From assembly GCF_034424625.1 (NCBI RefSeq), contig NZ_CP139976.1:1-64000 (forward strand): DNA of 64,000 nucleotides, in the 5' to 3' direction. Below the pieces are notes generated by a model. It was given only the letters and a program-made list of their open reading frames with translations, ran no database searches and was not told where the DNA came from. The translations under genes and the position numbers were made by a program. Positions 12,305 through 20,069 of the stretch are shown piece by piece. The DNA comes from Janthinobacterium lividum (GTDB lineage Bacteria > Pseudomonadota > Gammaproteobacteria > Burkholderiales > Burkholderiaceae_D). Each line of letters starts with the position of its first letter. Positions within the stretch are counted from its first letter, which is position 1.

Positions 12305-12340
12305 AAGTAATTCACTTCAGTTTCATCAAGTGAATTACTT
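12305..12340. repeat. Perfect 13-bp inverted repeat (hairpin)
   Basis: AAGTAATTCACTT (12305-12317) and AAGTGAATTACTT (12328-12340) flank a 10-nt loop. The hairpin covers the end of the decayed HTH frame and has no T-run on either side. It may be a regulator site or a former recombination site. Confidence 0.7.
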
Positions 12341-12392
12341 TAGTTGAACTGGAAAAGATAGAATAACCTAGCTAACTCACGATATATCTATC

Positions 12393-13076
12393 ATGATGCC
12401 AAAAAGAAAAACACCGCCCCTATCCTTTGCAGCATACCAGCGGCTTCACAACGTCATTTACAGCTTATCTAAAAAATTCGCTCACGGGCCAGAACGCTCA
12501 TGCGTATTCTTCAGTATCACCGGCGCAGCATTGATGCACAAGCATTATCAGTTAGACGCGAAAGTGGTCTGCGGTGGTGGTGCTGTGCTGTTGGACAAAA
12601 AAACAGAAACAGCACTATCATGGTTCGTTAAGAGACCAGATGGAACCATCACCACGGGAGCAGAAGGGTTTCACGCTTGGATCTCGTGCGAGGACTGGCT
12701 TATCGATCTCACTGCACCCAACTACCATGAAGCAGTCATAGGTGCGACGTTTCAAAACCCAACCAACGAGCGCCAATCTATCCCTGCGCTCAAAGTACCT
12801 CGCATGATGATGCAAAAACTCATCTCTGAGACTGAGCGCGAACTAGATGAGATGCATAAGTCTGGTGATTGCGCATTCTATCCCGATTCAGATATAACCA
12901 AGGACGTAATTGATAACGCATTCGAGCAGGTCCAACTCGGAGACGTAATCAATATTGCGTACAACTGGCATCGCCCTGTTCCCCAAAAAATGGAACCGTC
13001 GATAACCATCGGAGACAATTATGGTGAAATCCAGACTGTCCATCTCATCAAGCGTGAGTTGGTCGGTAAGTGGTAA
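12393..13076 (+). CDS. DUF2026-like protein with a possible Cys-His-Asp triad
   Basis: A 227-residue cargo protein that I believe belongs to the DUF2026 family (recalled, not searched). Three spaced motifs fit a papain or transglutaminase-like active site: C37 in RSCVFFS, H94 in EGFHAWIS and D105 in LIDLTAP. No signal peptide or membrane segment is visible, so it is probably cytoplasmic. The ATG at 12393 is followed at once by a second ATG at 12396. No strong Shine-Dalgarno site precedes either. It stands alone between the decayed HTH fragment and a long non-coding stretch. Its function is unknown. A role as a toxin or as an accessory to the defence module is possible but unsupported. Confidence 0.6.
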   Translation: MMPKRKTPPLSFAAYQRLHNVIYSLSKKFAHGPERSCVFFSITGAALMHKHYQLDAKVVCGGGAVLLDKKTETALSWFVKRPDGTITTGAEGFHAWISCEDWLIDLTAPNYHEAVIGATFQNPTNERQSIPALKVPRMMMQKLISETERELDEMHKSGDCAFYPDSDITKDVIDNAFEQVQLGDVINIAYNWHRPVPQKMEPSITIGDNYGEIQTVHLIKRELVGKW

Positions 13077-13861
13077 TATCAAAGCTTATGTTTGCGCCCG
13101 CTTGCGCACGCTGTGCAGAGACCTAATCAAATCGCGGATCTATAGCTAGTTCTCGATCTTGGATAGTAAATCTCCGGTACTGCTCCAGTCAGCACCCCAT
13201 CGCCTGTCTGAGACCCGTTCTCAGGCACGCCGAGAGGGGACCTGAAATATGCCTCCGTTCCTTCGTCTAGGAAGCAGACATAGCATCCCTTGATTCGACG
13301 GGCTTCATCGAGTAGCACCGTCGCGCTTCACAGATCGCATACGTTAATGGCATGCCGAGGGCTTCGGCGAGTAAGCGCAAATAGCGTGCCATAAAAACTT
13401 AGACTCATCTGACAGCTTGTATCAGTTCAAGTCTGAGCTAGTGCAACTACTGGGTAATAGTTCAGACTTGAACTGAGCAAATTGTTCAGAACGACTAGAA
13501 ATCTCATCAGCCTGTTACAAGCTGCGAGTGGCGGCAGACCTGATGAGAGATCCACGGCGAGACTAATAGGTACAAGTCCTAAATTTAACGAACGATTGCC
13601 TTTGGTGCCCTGGAACAGATCATCTAAGACATGAATACCACGCTGTGCAAAAATATAGTTTGACGGTACCTCTGGCCCAAAAAAGTATAAATAGATTACC
13701 CAAATTTTTACACGCCCATAGGAGAGCAGCATACCAAATTTGCATACATTGGCAACCAAAATAACCTATATTTTTCAAATACTTACAGGCGCATCCCTTC
13801 TTGACATCCCAGTGCTACTTAGCTATTGTTTTAAGCAAAGAGACCACCGGATCTGAGAAAC
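13077..13861. other. Long non-coding stretch of the transposon
   Basis: About 785 bp with no convincing gene. On the minus strand 13127-13400, two neighbouring frames (one reading RYLRLLAEALGMPL, the next LLDEARRIKGCYVCFLDEG) look like pieces of one frameshifted old gene that I cannot name. A perfect 15-bp inverted repeat sits at 13422-13476. A 110-codon minus-strand frame at 13427-13759 has no convincing start site. The last 100 bp should hold the promoter of the HTH gene. Confidence 0.5.
13422..13476. repeat. Perfect 15-bp inverted repeat with 25-nt spacer
   Basis: TCAGTTCAAGTCTGA (13422-13436) pairs exactly with TCAGACTTGAACTGA (13462-13476). It lies about 390 bp upstream of the HTH gene. 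It could be a hairpin RNA or paired operator sites. No T-run follows it. Confidence 0.75.
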
Positions 13862-14284
13862 ATGAGCCCGTTTTCGCACTTCCTGCATGAATTACGTCTT
13901 CGGCATCAAATTCGCCAGTCTGAGCTTGCCGAGCTGCTGGGATATGAGCAAAGCTATATCTCTGCGCTTGAGATTGGCGCAAAAGGGCCACCAACAGAAG
14001 AATTTGTTGAAAGGCTAATAGCCGCGCTTAGCTTGCCACCTAGCGAGCAAACGCAAGTACGCGTAGCGGCCACAGCATCCCAACGAAAGCTAGCCCTTCC
14101 GCTAGATAGTCCGCAGGACATGTACTGGATGATCCAGGGACTTCGCGAGCAACTAGACAGCTTGCATCCTGTCCAAATCAAAATAATCCAAGATGCGCTG
14201 AACTTGAAGGGATCACTTGTGGATCGCCAACCCGAGCCCCTGCGTCGTATTAAAAGACGCAGGCGAGAGGAGGCCACCATGTAA
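13862..14284 (+). CDS. XRE-family helix-turn-helix regulator of the transposon
   Basis: A 140-residue protein with an XRE/Cro-type HTH at about residues 7-62 (RQSELAELLGYEQSYIS). The rest is a charged tail with no known domain. It lies upstream of tnsA on the same strand and probably controls the transposition genes or its own promoter. The ribosome site in front of ATG 13862 is weak. The gene ends in an unusual way: a small hairpin (TGCGTC 14241-14246 with GACGCA 14256-14261) and a very strong Shine-Dalgarno (14265-14273) precede an in-frame ATG followed at once by TAA. A decayed copy of this gene lies at 12163-12304. Confidence 0.85.
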   Translation: MSPFSHFLHELRLRHQIRQSELAELLGYEQSYISALEIGAKGPPTEEFVERLIAALSLPPSEQTQVRVAATASQRKLALPLDSPQDMYWMIQGLREQLDSLHPVQIKIIQDALNLKGSLVDRQPEPLRRIKRRRREEATM

Positions 14285-14525
14285 GAACGGGACAAACCTT
14301 TCGGCTTGCCCCGTTGGCCCAGAGCATCGAACGATACCCAAGACGGACATCTTCAGTATCTCCAAAGCCCCTGCCAACGTCAAGCCCCAAAACTAAACAC
14401 GTCTGCTTCTCGCTGCGCCTATAGATCGCGGTGTGGGTGTTCATACGCCAAAAATCAGACATATCCATACCCTGAATCGGTGCTGGAGGGTGCGCTGCAC
14501 CTTCGCTCAGCCAGGAGAAACAGTC
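14285..14525. other. Leader between the HTH regulator and tnsA
   Basis: About 240 bp. A frame open through this stretch joins tnsA, but a good Shine-Dalgarno (AGGAGAAA, ending 14520) sits just before ATG 14526, so I treat the stretch as untranslated. No clear terminator is seen, and the HTH gene and tnsA may share a transcript. Confidence 0.5.
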
Positions 14526-15248
14526 ATGTCCCAACATTTCTGGAGAGGAAGATGGTGCGGTAGCTCACCAGATGGAGAACATCATCAGCGAGCACGGGAA
14601 ATTTTGCGCCCGTCCGGTGGCATCATGCGCGGCAAGTTCCCCAGCAGGAAGAATGGTCGCATGGTCCACCACGAAGGATTGCTCGAACTCGATGCGATCT
14701 ATTTATTTGAAGCATCACCGTTGATTTCCAAGTATCGCGAACAGCCAAGACTAATTCAGTTCCCCGATGGCGTACGCCTTCGGCGCTACACCCCGGACTT
14801 TGAATTGGAACTGAGATCCGGCGAACTCATCACGATAGAGATCAAACCGAGCCGTAGCCTTGGTAACGAAGAAGTCCGGCACAAGCTTAATTGCATTCAC
14901 GAACACATGCAACGCAATAGCTCTCAGTTCGAAGTACTTACGGAAGTGACGATTCGACTAGCTCCGCGACTTGCAAATTTACGCTGGATTTACCATCGCG
15001 CTGCGCGAACCCCACCAACCCCTGCTTCCATAGAGCGAGTCGTTGACCGGCACCGTGCTGGTTTTCCACTGGCAATCCAGGCCGCCATCAATCTCACGCA
15101 AGACACTGGGATCGAACCATTCAGCATGCTGCTTGCTGGCGCCCTTCAATGCTCACTAGATGGGCAAATCAGTTACGACACACAACTCAACATCGCAACG
15201 GAGGCCAATCATGAATGGTTTCGGATTTCGGAAAAATACAGTTTTTGA
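14526..15248 (+). CDS. tnsA: TnsA-like transposon endonuclease
   Basis: A 240-residue TnsA-family protein. In Tn7-like elements TnsA cuts the 5' strands at the transposon ends while TnsB cuts and joins the 3' strands. The PD-(D/E)XK core is visible: E54 in GLLELDAIYLFE, D91 in YTPDFELEL and E105-I-K107 in ITIEIKPS. All expected catalytic positions are present, so the nuclease itself seems intact. A C-terminal part of about 100 residues fits the TnsA C-terminal domain. The ATG at 14526 follows AGGAGAAA. The 3' end overlaps the start of tnsB by 38 bp, which implies an operon. Confidence 0.88.
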   Translation: MSQHFWRGRWCGSSPDGEHHQRAREILRPSGGIMRGKFPSRKNGRMVHHEGLLELDAIYLFEASPLISKYREQPRLIQFPDGVRLRRYTPDFELELRSGELITIEIKPSRSLGNEEVRHKLNCIHEHMQRNSSQFEVLTEVTIRLAPRLANLRWIYHRAARTPPTPASIERVVDRHRAGFPLAIQAAINLTQDTGIEPFSMLLAGALQCSLDGQISYDTQLNIATEANHEWFRISEKYSF

Positions 15249-16078
15249 CTGGTCGGGATCGGCATTTCTGATCGATCGCATACAGGAAAACGGTGACGTT
15301 CTGTTGGTGCGTATCGACGATGGACTGCTTTCGATCCAGCGCCTTGATCACCTTCTATCTGAGTATCGAGAGGGTCGAATCTCCGCGTCGGCCAACGACA
15401 GCGTTAGGACAATTCCGCATGACGCCAAGATGTTTTCCCGACCGTTGGACGAGCTATCTAGCCAAGTTCAAAGCGAGGTCAGACGCCGGTACCGCTACCT
15501 TCAAGCGATCTTCGGTCATGACGACAAGGTGGTCTATACGAGAGAGCTCTTGACCCCACTCATTCACCACGTCGCAGAGGAAATGAACGATCAAAATCCG
15601 CCTAGCGCTACGACAATATATCGCTGGAACCGCCTTCTTCAACAATCCAAGGATTCGCGCGCGCTAATTCCACGATTCGACCGGCGCGGTTCGAAAAATA
15701 TGAAGCAAAACTCCAGGCTGCTCCAGCTCGCGCGGGACGCTATCGGCGAAGCATTCCAAGCATCACCGCATGCGACAGGACAAAGCATCAACACAAGGCT
15801 GGCAGCGAAGGTCAACTCAGAAAATCATTTCCTTCCAAAGGCTGAGCAACTCAAACTCCCTTGCCTGCGAACCATCTACCGGATGTTGGGCCGGGTAGAG
15901 GCCTATGACCAAGCAGTACTAAAGGATGGAAAGGCACTCGCCGAGAAGAAATTCTTGCTCGCGAAGTTTTCTACAGAAACCACACAAATCTTGGAACGCG
16001 TTGAGATTGACCACACGCCTCTCGATCTCTTCCTCATAGATGAAAAAAGTTTGCTCCCACTTGGTCGACCGACGCTCG

Positions 16079-16091
16079 GTGTCACCCGACA
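16079..16091 (-). repeat. Right terminal inverted repeat
   Basis: GTGTCACCCGACA is the exact reverse complement of the left end. It is followed directly by the second TAAGC duplication. Only about 14 bp of right-end sequence remain, directly abutting tnsB coding sequence. Confidence 0.93.
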
Positions 16092-16096
16092 TAAGC
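16092..16096. repeat. Target-site duplication TAAGC, right copy
   Basis: This matches 5302-5306. Joining 5306 to 16097 restores a plausible uninterrupted gyrB 3' end: stop codon, CAGCTTGCTGG and then a terminator about 25 bp on. Confidence 0.92.
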
Positions 16097-16121
16097 CAGC
16101 TTGCTGGTTTGCGTTGCAGCC

Positions 16122-16150
16122 AAGGCGGCCCTCTCGGGGCCGCTTTTTTT
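16122..16150 (+). terminator. gyrB: Rho-independent terminator, probably the original gyrB terminator
   Basis: The 7-bp stem GCGGCCC/GGGCCGC (16125-16131 and 16137-16143) is followed by eight T. No intact gene ends just upstream. It lies about 30 bp beyond the target duplication, so before the insertion it would have ended gyrB. Confidence 0.85.
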
Positions 16151-16237
16151 ATGCGCTTCAAAATCCCGCCGCCATATTGACATACTTGCCAAAAGCAATC
16201 AATAATCTGCCATAAGCAAGTATATGAGAGGCGTCAG

Positions 16238-17158
16238 ATGCATACGGACCAACTCGGCGAACGCACGGAGATCGTGCGCCGTTTTAATCGTTTTTATACG
16301 CGCCAGATTGGCGTGCTGCATGAACACCTGCTGGACAGCGCATTCTCTCTGACGGAAGTGCGCATCCTGTATGAACTGGCGCATCGGGAGCAATTGACCA
16401 GTGCGGACCTGTGCCGCGAGCTGGGCCTGAACGCGGGCTACCTGAGCCGTGTCATTGCCGGATTCGAAAAGCAGGGGCTAATCGCCAAGACGCGCTCGCC
16501 GACGGATGCGCGCGCGACGCAATTGCAGCTGACCGAACAGGGACAGCGCACTCTCGCGCCCCTGGTCCACGCGTCGCGGCGCGAAGTGGCGACCATGCTG
16601 GAACGCTTGCCGCCGACGGCGCAGCAGGAGCTGGTCGCTGCCATGGAGCAAATCCAGGGTTTGCTGGGGGAACCATCGCCCAGCTATCTCCTGCGCAATC
16701 CGCAGCCGGGCGACATGGGCTGGATCATCCACCGGCAAGCCGTGCTGTATGCGCAGGAATATGGCTGGAACAACGAGTACGAGGCACTCGTTGCCGACAT
16801 CCTCGCCAAATTCGTGCGGGAATTCAACCCGGCCCGTGAGCGTTGCTGGATAGCCGAGAAGGACGGCAAGGTGATTGGTTCCGTCTTCATCGTGCGCCAG
16901 GACGACACGACGGCCAAGCTGCGCCTGCTGTATGTCGATCCCTGCGCACGCGGCTTGGGCATCGGCAGCCGCCTGGTCGATGAATGCCTGCGCTTCAGCC
17001 GCCAGGTGGGCTACACGAAAATGGTGTTGTGGACCAACAGCATCCTCACCGGCGCACGCCGCATCTACGACAAGGCCGGCTTCCAGCTGGTCGAGGAAGA
17101 GACGCATCACAGCTTTGGCAAGGACTTGGTCGGCCAGGTGCTGGCGCGTGACCTGTAA
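16238..17158 (+). CDS. MarR-type regulator fused to a GNAT acetyltransferase
   Basis: A 306-residue two-domain protein. Residues 1-145 form a MarR winged helix (SADLCRELGLNAGYLSRVIA recognition region, then the wing with SPTDARA). Residues 150-306 form a GNAT fold with the acetyl-CoA loop ARGLGIGSRLV and a C-terminal YDKAGFQLV. Such fusions are common in proteobacteria; they probably sense or modify a small amine, but the substrate is unknown. It is the first host gene after the transposon. No partner gene is adjacent, and the next gene is 200 bp away. Confidence 0.9.
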   Translation: MHTDQLGERTEIVRRFNRFYTRQIGVLHEHLLDSAFSLTEVRILYELAHREQLTSADLCRELGLNAGYLSRVIAGFEKQGLIAKTRSPTDARATQLQLTEQGQRTLAPLVHASRREVATMLERLPPTAQQELVAAMEQIQGLLGEPSPSYLLRNPQPGDMGWIIHRQAVLYAQEYGWNNEYEALVADILAKFVREFNPARERCWIAEKDGKVIGSVFIVRQDDTTAKLRLLYVDPCARGLGIGSRLVDECLRFSRQVGYTKMVLWTNSILTGARRIYDKAGFQLVEEETHHSFGKDLVGQVLARDL

Positions 17159-17362
17159 GCAGGCGCTCCAGCTCCTGAGGTGAAAGCGACTGTGGCGGCA
17201 CGAGGACAGTGGCCGCCAATTTCCTCGCCACTATCACCATTTCCTCCAAGAAACCAGTACACTAGTTCCTGAGCGCAACTAATTTTGTGCGCGCGCCATG
17301 CCGCCTGCCGTTGCCGGGAGGCGCCCCTGCCGCAAGGCGTGTTGTCTGCCTGGACAAATGTC

Positions 17363-18424
17363 ATGTTCACTTCGCGCAGCCTGTCTCCTGCCTTCTATTA
17401 CCTGTTCTTTTCAGGAGAACGGGAGCAGCAGCAGCGCTTTTTCAAGGAACTGCATTTCATTTCGATAGCCATCCTGACGTTTGGCCTGGCTTGCTGGCTG
17501 GTCACGTTCAGCCTGACCTTGTCGCGCGCTTCGCTCGATCATGCGCAAGCGGCGCTGGGCGTGACGGGCATGGTAGTCGGGCTGCTGCTGACCGTGTATG
17601 CGAAGTCGCTGCAAGCCATCATCGCCAGCGGCACGATCAGCGTGCTGTTCATCGCTTTCAGCTTTCGCGTGCTGATGCTGGGGACGGACGATCCCGCTTT
17701 CTGGGTATTGCCGCTGGGCGTGATGATCACCCTGACGACGGCGCCCATCTTCAGCGGCATCGCGTACTACCTGGGCGTATCACTGTGCGTGTGGGCCATC
17801 CTTGGGCTGGGGCAGTTTCCCGTGCATGCGGGCCAGGCTGACCAGCATTGGCCCGTGCTGGCCGTCACCATCAGCGTGATCATCGGCCTGGCGCTGAACA
17901 TCTATTTTCTCGTCTTGCGCATCCATAACTACCGTTCCCAGCGCGAACTGGCGACCATGGCCTACAAGGATGGCTTGACCGGACTCAACAACCGGCGCAT
18001 GTTCACGCAAAGCGCCCGCACCTTGCAGCGCACGGCGCGCACACCCGCGTATTTCCTGATGATCGACATCGACGACTTCAAGCAGATCAACGATGTGTAT
18101 GGCCATGACGTGGGCGACGAGGTGCTGAAAAAGATCGCCGAGGTCATCGGCGGGCTAGCGGGTGAGCACCTGTGCGGCCGGCTGGGCGGCGAGGAGTTTG
18201 CCGTCATTTACCTGGGTGAAAAGAACGCGGCCTGCGCCTTTGCCGCGCAACTGGTCGATGCCGTCGAAGCGGCCTTTGTACCGGAACGCAAGGTGTCCGT
18301 CAGCATCGGCATCGCGGAACTGATCAAGGAAGCGGACTTGTCGCACAGCTACCGGCGCGCCGATGAATCCTTGTACCAGGCCAAGAAAAACGGCAAGAAC
18401 CGCTACGTGCTCAACGCCGCCTGA
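17363..18424 (+). CDS. Membrane-bound diguanylate cyclase (GGDEF)
   Basis: A 353-residue protein. About six hydrophobic segments in residues 30-195 form a membrane sensor region, followed by a GGDEF domain. The active site reads GGEEF at 275-279, and DIDDFKQIND supplies the metal-binding Asp. The feedback I-site RxxD five residues before the motif is absent (GEHL there), so product inhibition may be weak. It makes cyclic di-GMP from two GTP. ATG 17363 was chosen because the upstream in-frame TTG (17285) would add Arg/Cys-rich residues unlike the family. The 3' end overlaps the convergent small gene by 22 bp. Confidence 0.88.
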   Translation: MFTSRSLSPAFYYLFFSGEREQQQRFFKELHFISIAILTFGLACWLVTFSLTLSRASLDHAQAALGVTGMVVGLLLTVYAKSLQAIIASGTISVLFIAFSFRVLMLGTDDPAFWVLPLGVMITLTTAPIFSGIAYYLGVSLCVWAILGLGQFPVHAGQADQHWPVLAVTISVIIGLALNIYFLVLRIHNYRSQRELATMAYKDGLTGLNNRRMFTQSARTLQRTARTPAYFLMIDIDDFKQINDVYGHDVGDEVLKKIAEVIGGLAGEHLCGRLGGEEFAVIYLGEKNAACAFAAQLVDAVEAAFVPERKVSVSIGIAELIKEADLSHSYRRADESLYQAKKNGKNRYVLNAA

Positions 18425-18771
18425 ACGCCGCCGTCCGGGTGTGCATCGAGCAGCGCCAGCAAGGCTTGCGGGGAAATCTTCCAGGGATCGCGCTGCTCGG
18501 GATCTACCTCGTACCAGCTGTCCTGGGCCCCGATCTTGAGGATGGTCAAGGGAATGTCCTTGCTCTCAAAGAAGGCCAGCATGCGGCGGAGCAAACGGCT
18601 CACCTTGGCGTGGTCTTCCTGGTACAAAGAACAGGCATAGAAGCAGCCCTTCTCTCCCATGCGCAATTTCCTGGCCGCGCCGAGACGCGAGTAGACCACG
18701 TACTTGTACAGGAACTCGGTCACGACCTCATCGTCAACGGGAATACTGCAGGAAATGGTGATCTTGGCCAT
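18403..18771 (-). CDS. Conserved small protein of unknown function
   Basis: A 122-residue soluble protein that begins MAKITISCSIPVDDEV. It has no signal peptide or motif that I recognise. The frame is open further upstream, but an earlier Met (18822) would overlap the promoter region of the divergent gene and add a hydrophobic stretch, so I chose 18771; neither start has a clear ribosome site. It converges on the diguanylate cyclase gene and diverges from the exported protein gene. No function can be assigned. Confidence 0.65.
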   Translation of the reverse strand: MAKITISCSIPVDDEVVTEFLYKYVVYSRLGAARKLRMGEKGCFYACSLYQEDHAKVSRLLRRMLAFFESKDIPLTILKIGAQDSWYEVDPEQRDPWKISPQALLALLDAHPDGGVQAALST

Positions 18772-18895
18772 GATAACGAGGGACAGTGATTCAATAGCCA
18801 AGCTTAGCAGAAAGCGTTTCATTCCTGAAATGCTAAGATCGCGGCGCGCGCATGCCGGCAACCGGCCCGGCATGGCGTCTCGACAAGGATTGCCA

Positions 18896-19906
18896 TTGAA
18901 CACCCGAGGAAACATCACTTTTCGCATGCTGTCGCTGTGCGCCGCCCTGTGCCTGCCGCTTTCCAGCATGGCGCAAGCCATTGCTGCCGAGGATGCCGCC
19001 TTCGTGGCCGCCACCGTGCCCGTGCCATCGCCGCCGCTGCGCCTGAGCGCGCATCCCGAGATCCGCGCCGACGTCTTGAAACTGCTCGGCTATGCGCGCG
19101 GCAGCTATACGCAAGGCGATACCCTGATCGCGCGCCAGGTGCTCGACAGCATGCATTCACTCGATGACATCACGCGCACCATGCTGCCCGACGGGCGCTC
19201 GGTACTGGCCTCCATCGATGCCAGCACGCACGGTGCGTGGCGCGCCGCCATGCTGTTCGATCCGCAACGCAAGCTGCTGGCCCTGGGCCTTGTCAACGGC
19301 CATTGCCAGGCCGCCATCGGCGACGCCGCGCCCGCCTGCCTGCCATCCACGCATGCCGTGCTGACGCTGTTCCTGCCGCCCGGCGCGGAGGACGAGATGG
19401 CCGCGCCGCTGCTGGTCTGGGCGCGGCAACTGCCGCCCATGCTGGCACAGGCTGCGCCGGAACAGCGGCAAAGCATTGCTGTGGTGGAATACATCACGAC
19501 CCGCCCCGGCCAGCCCGGCTGGGAACAGCGCGACGTGCCGCCCGGCTTTCCCGCCAGCTTGCTGCACCTGCTGCTGCCGAATGCGGAACTCAACAGCAGT
19601 TCCAGCGGCGGCAAACTCATCGCGCCGGCGGGCCTGGCGGGTTTGCCCATGCGCACGCCGACGGAAGCGGCCGAGGCCGGCGACGAGCCCATGCCCGATG
19701 CCAGCATCACCCTGCGCAGCTATGCCGATTTCCATTGGGTGCTCAACACCTACGCCAAACTGGCCAAGGGTGCGCAAGTGAAGGGGCATGAGGACAAGGT
19801 CGTGTTCACGGGCAGCGATACGAGCGGCCGCTACACGGTGACCCTGCGCGAGCAGGGCAAGAAAGACAGTGTGTTCATCACCGTGGCCAGCTGGCGGACA
19901 AAATAA
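18896..19906 (+). CDS. Exported protein of unknown function
   Basis: About 336 residues. A signal peptide is visible (basic MNTRGNITFR, hydrophobic MLSLCAALCLPLSS, then MAQA). The mature part has no recognised domain; the end (SGRYTVTLREQGKKDSVFIT) looks like beta strands. The start is uncertain: TTG 18896 has AAGGA seven bases upstream, while ATG 18872 would add eight residues. The mature protein probably lies in the periplasm. Confidence 0.7.
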   Translation: MNTRGNITFRMLSLCAALCLPLSSMAQAIAAEDAAFVAATVPVPSPPLRLSAHPEIRADVLKLLGYARGSYTQGDTLIARQVLDSMHSLDDITRTMLPDGRSVLASIDASTHGAWRAAMLFDPQRKLLALGLVNGHCQAAIGDAAPACLPSTHAVLTLFLPPGAEDEMAAPLLVWARQLPPMLAQAAPEQRQSIAVVEYITTRPGQPGWEQRDVPPGFPASLLHLLLPNAELNSSSSGGKLIAPAGLAGLPMRTPTEAAEAGDEPMPDASITLRSYADFHWVLNTYAKLAKGAQVKGHEDKVVFTGSDTSGRYTVTLREQGKKDSVFITVASWRTK

Positions 19907-20069
19907 GCGGAGGCACACAGGGAAAACATTGCCATTCCGCACAAGGGCATGGCATTTTGGCATTTTGCGGTATGATTTCCGGCCGTGCGGCGCGGCCCGA
20001 TCCCTGCCTTGCCCACCCTGCCCTTCAAGCCAGCCACGCTTGCGTAGCATCCTGCCCTAAGGAATTCAT

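Larger units (their letters stand above)
5307..16091. mobile_element. Tn7-like transposon (degenerate), inserted at the gyrB stop codon
   Basis: The element is bounded by perfect 13-bp inverted repeats (5307-5319 and 16079-16091) that begin TGT and end ACA, and by the 5-bp duplication TAAGC. It carries a TnsA-like endonuclease gene, a 3'-truncated tnsB and putative TnsB-binding repeats at the left end. No tnsC, tnsD/tniQ or tnsE gene is present. Cargo, left to right: a terminator, the STAND NTPase gene, its HsdR-N-like partner, a regulator fragment, a DUF2026-like gene and an HTH gene. Base composition is visibly more AT-rich than the flanking chromosome, most of all in 5570-13860. The loss of the tnsB catalytic core and of nearly all the right end implies that this copy cannot move by itself. 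Confidence 0.93.
15211..16215 (+). pseudogene. tnsB: Truncated TnsB-like (DDE) transposase, fused to the right transposon end
   Basis: ATG 15211 follows CGGAGG and overlaps tnsA. Residues 1-260 have the N-terminal DNA-binding layout of TnsB/MuA transposases. The DDE catalytic core starts with D267 in VEIDHTPLDLFLID and continues to GRPTL at residue 289. There, about base 16077, the family resemblance ends and the reading frame runs into the last 14 bp of the right terminal repeat, the target duplication and chromosomal DNA, stopping at 16215 (334 residues in total). The second Asp and the Glu of the catalytic triad are gone, so it cannot be active. tnsC and later genes are also absent. Confidence 0.88.

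Noticed and set aside
13427..13759. 110-codon minus-strand frame in the transposon
   Set aside because: No convincing ribosome site or recognised motif, and it overlaps the 15-bp inverted repeat; it could be chance in AT-rich DNA.
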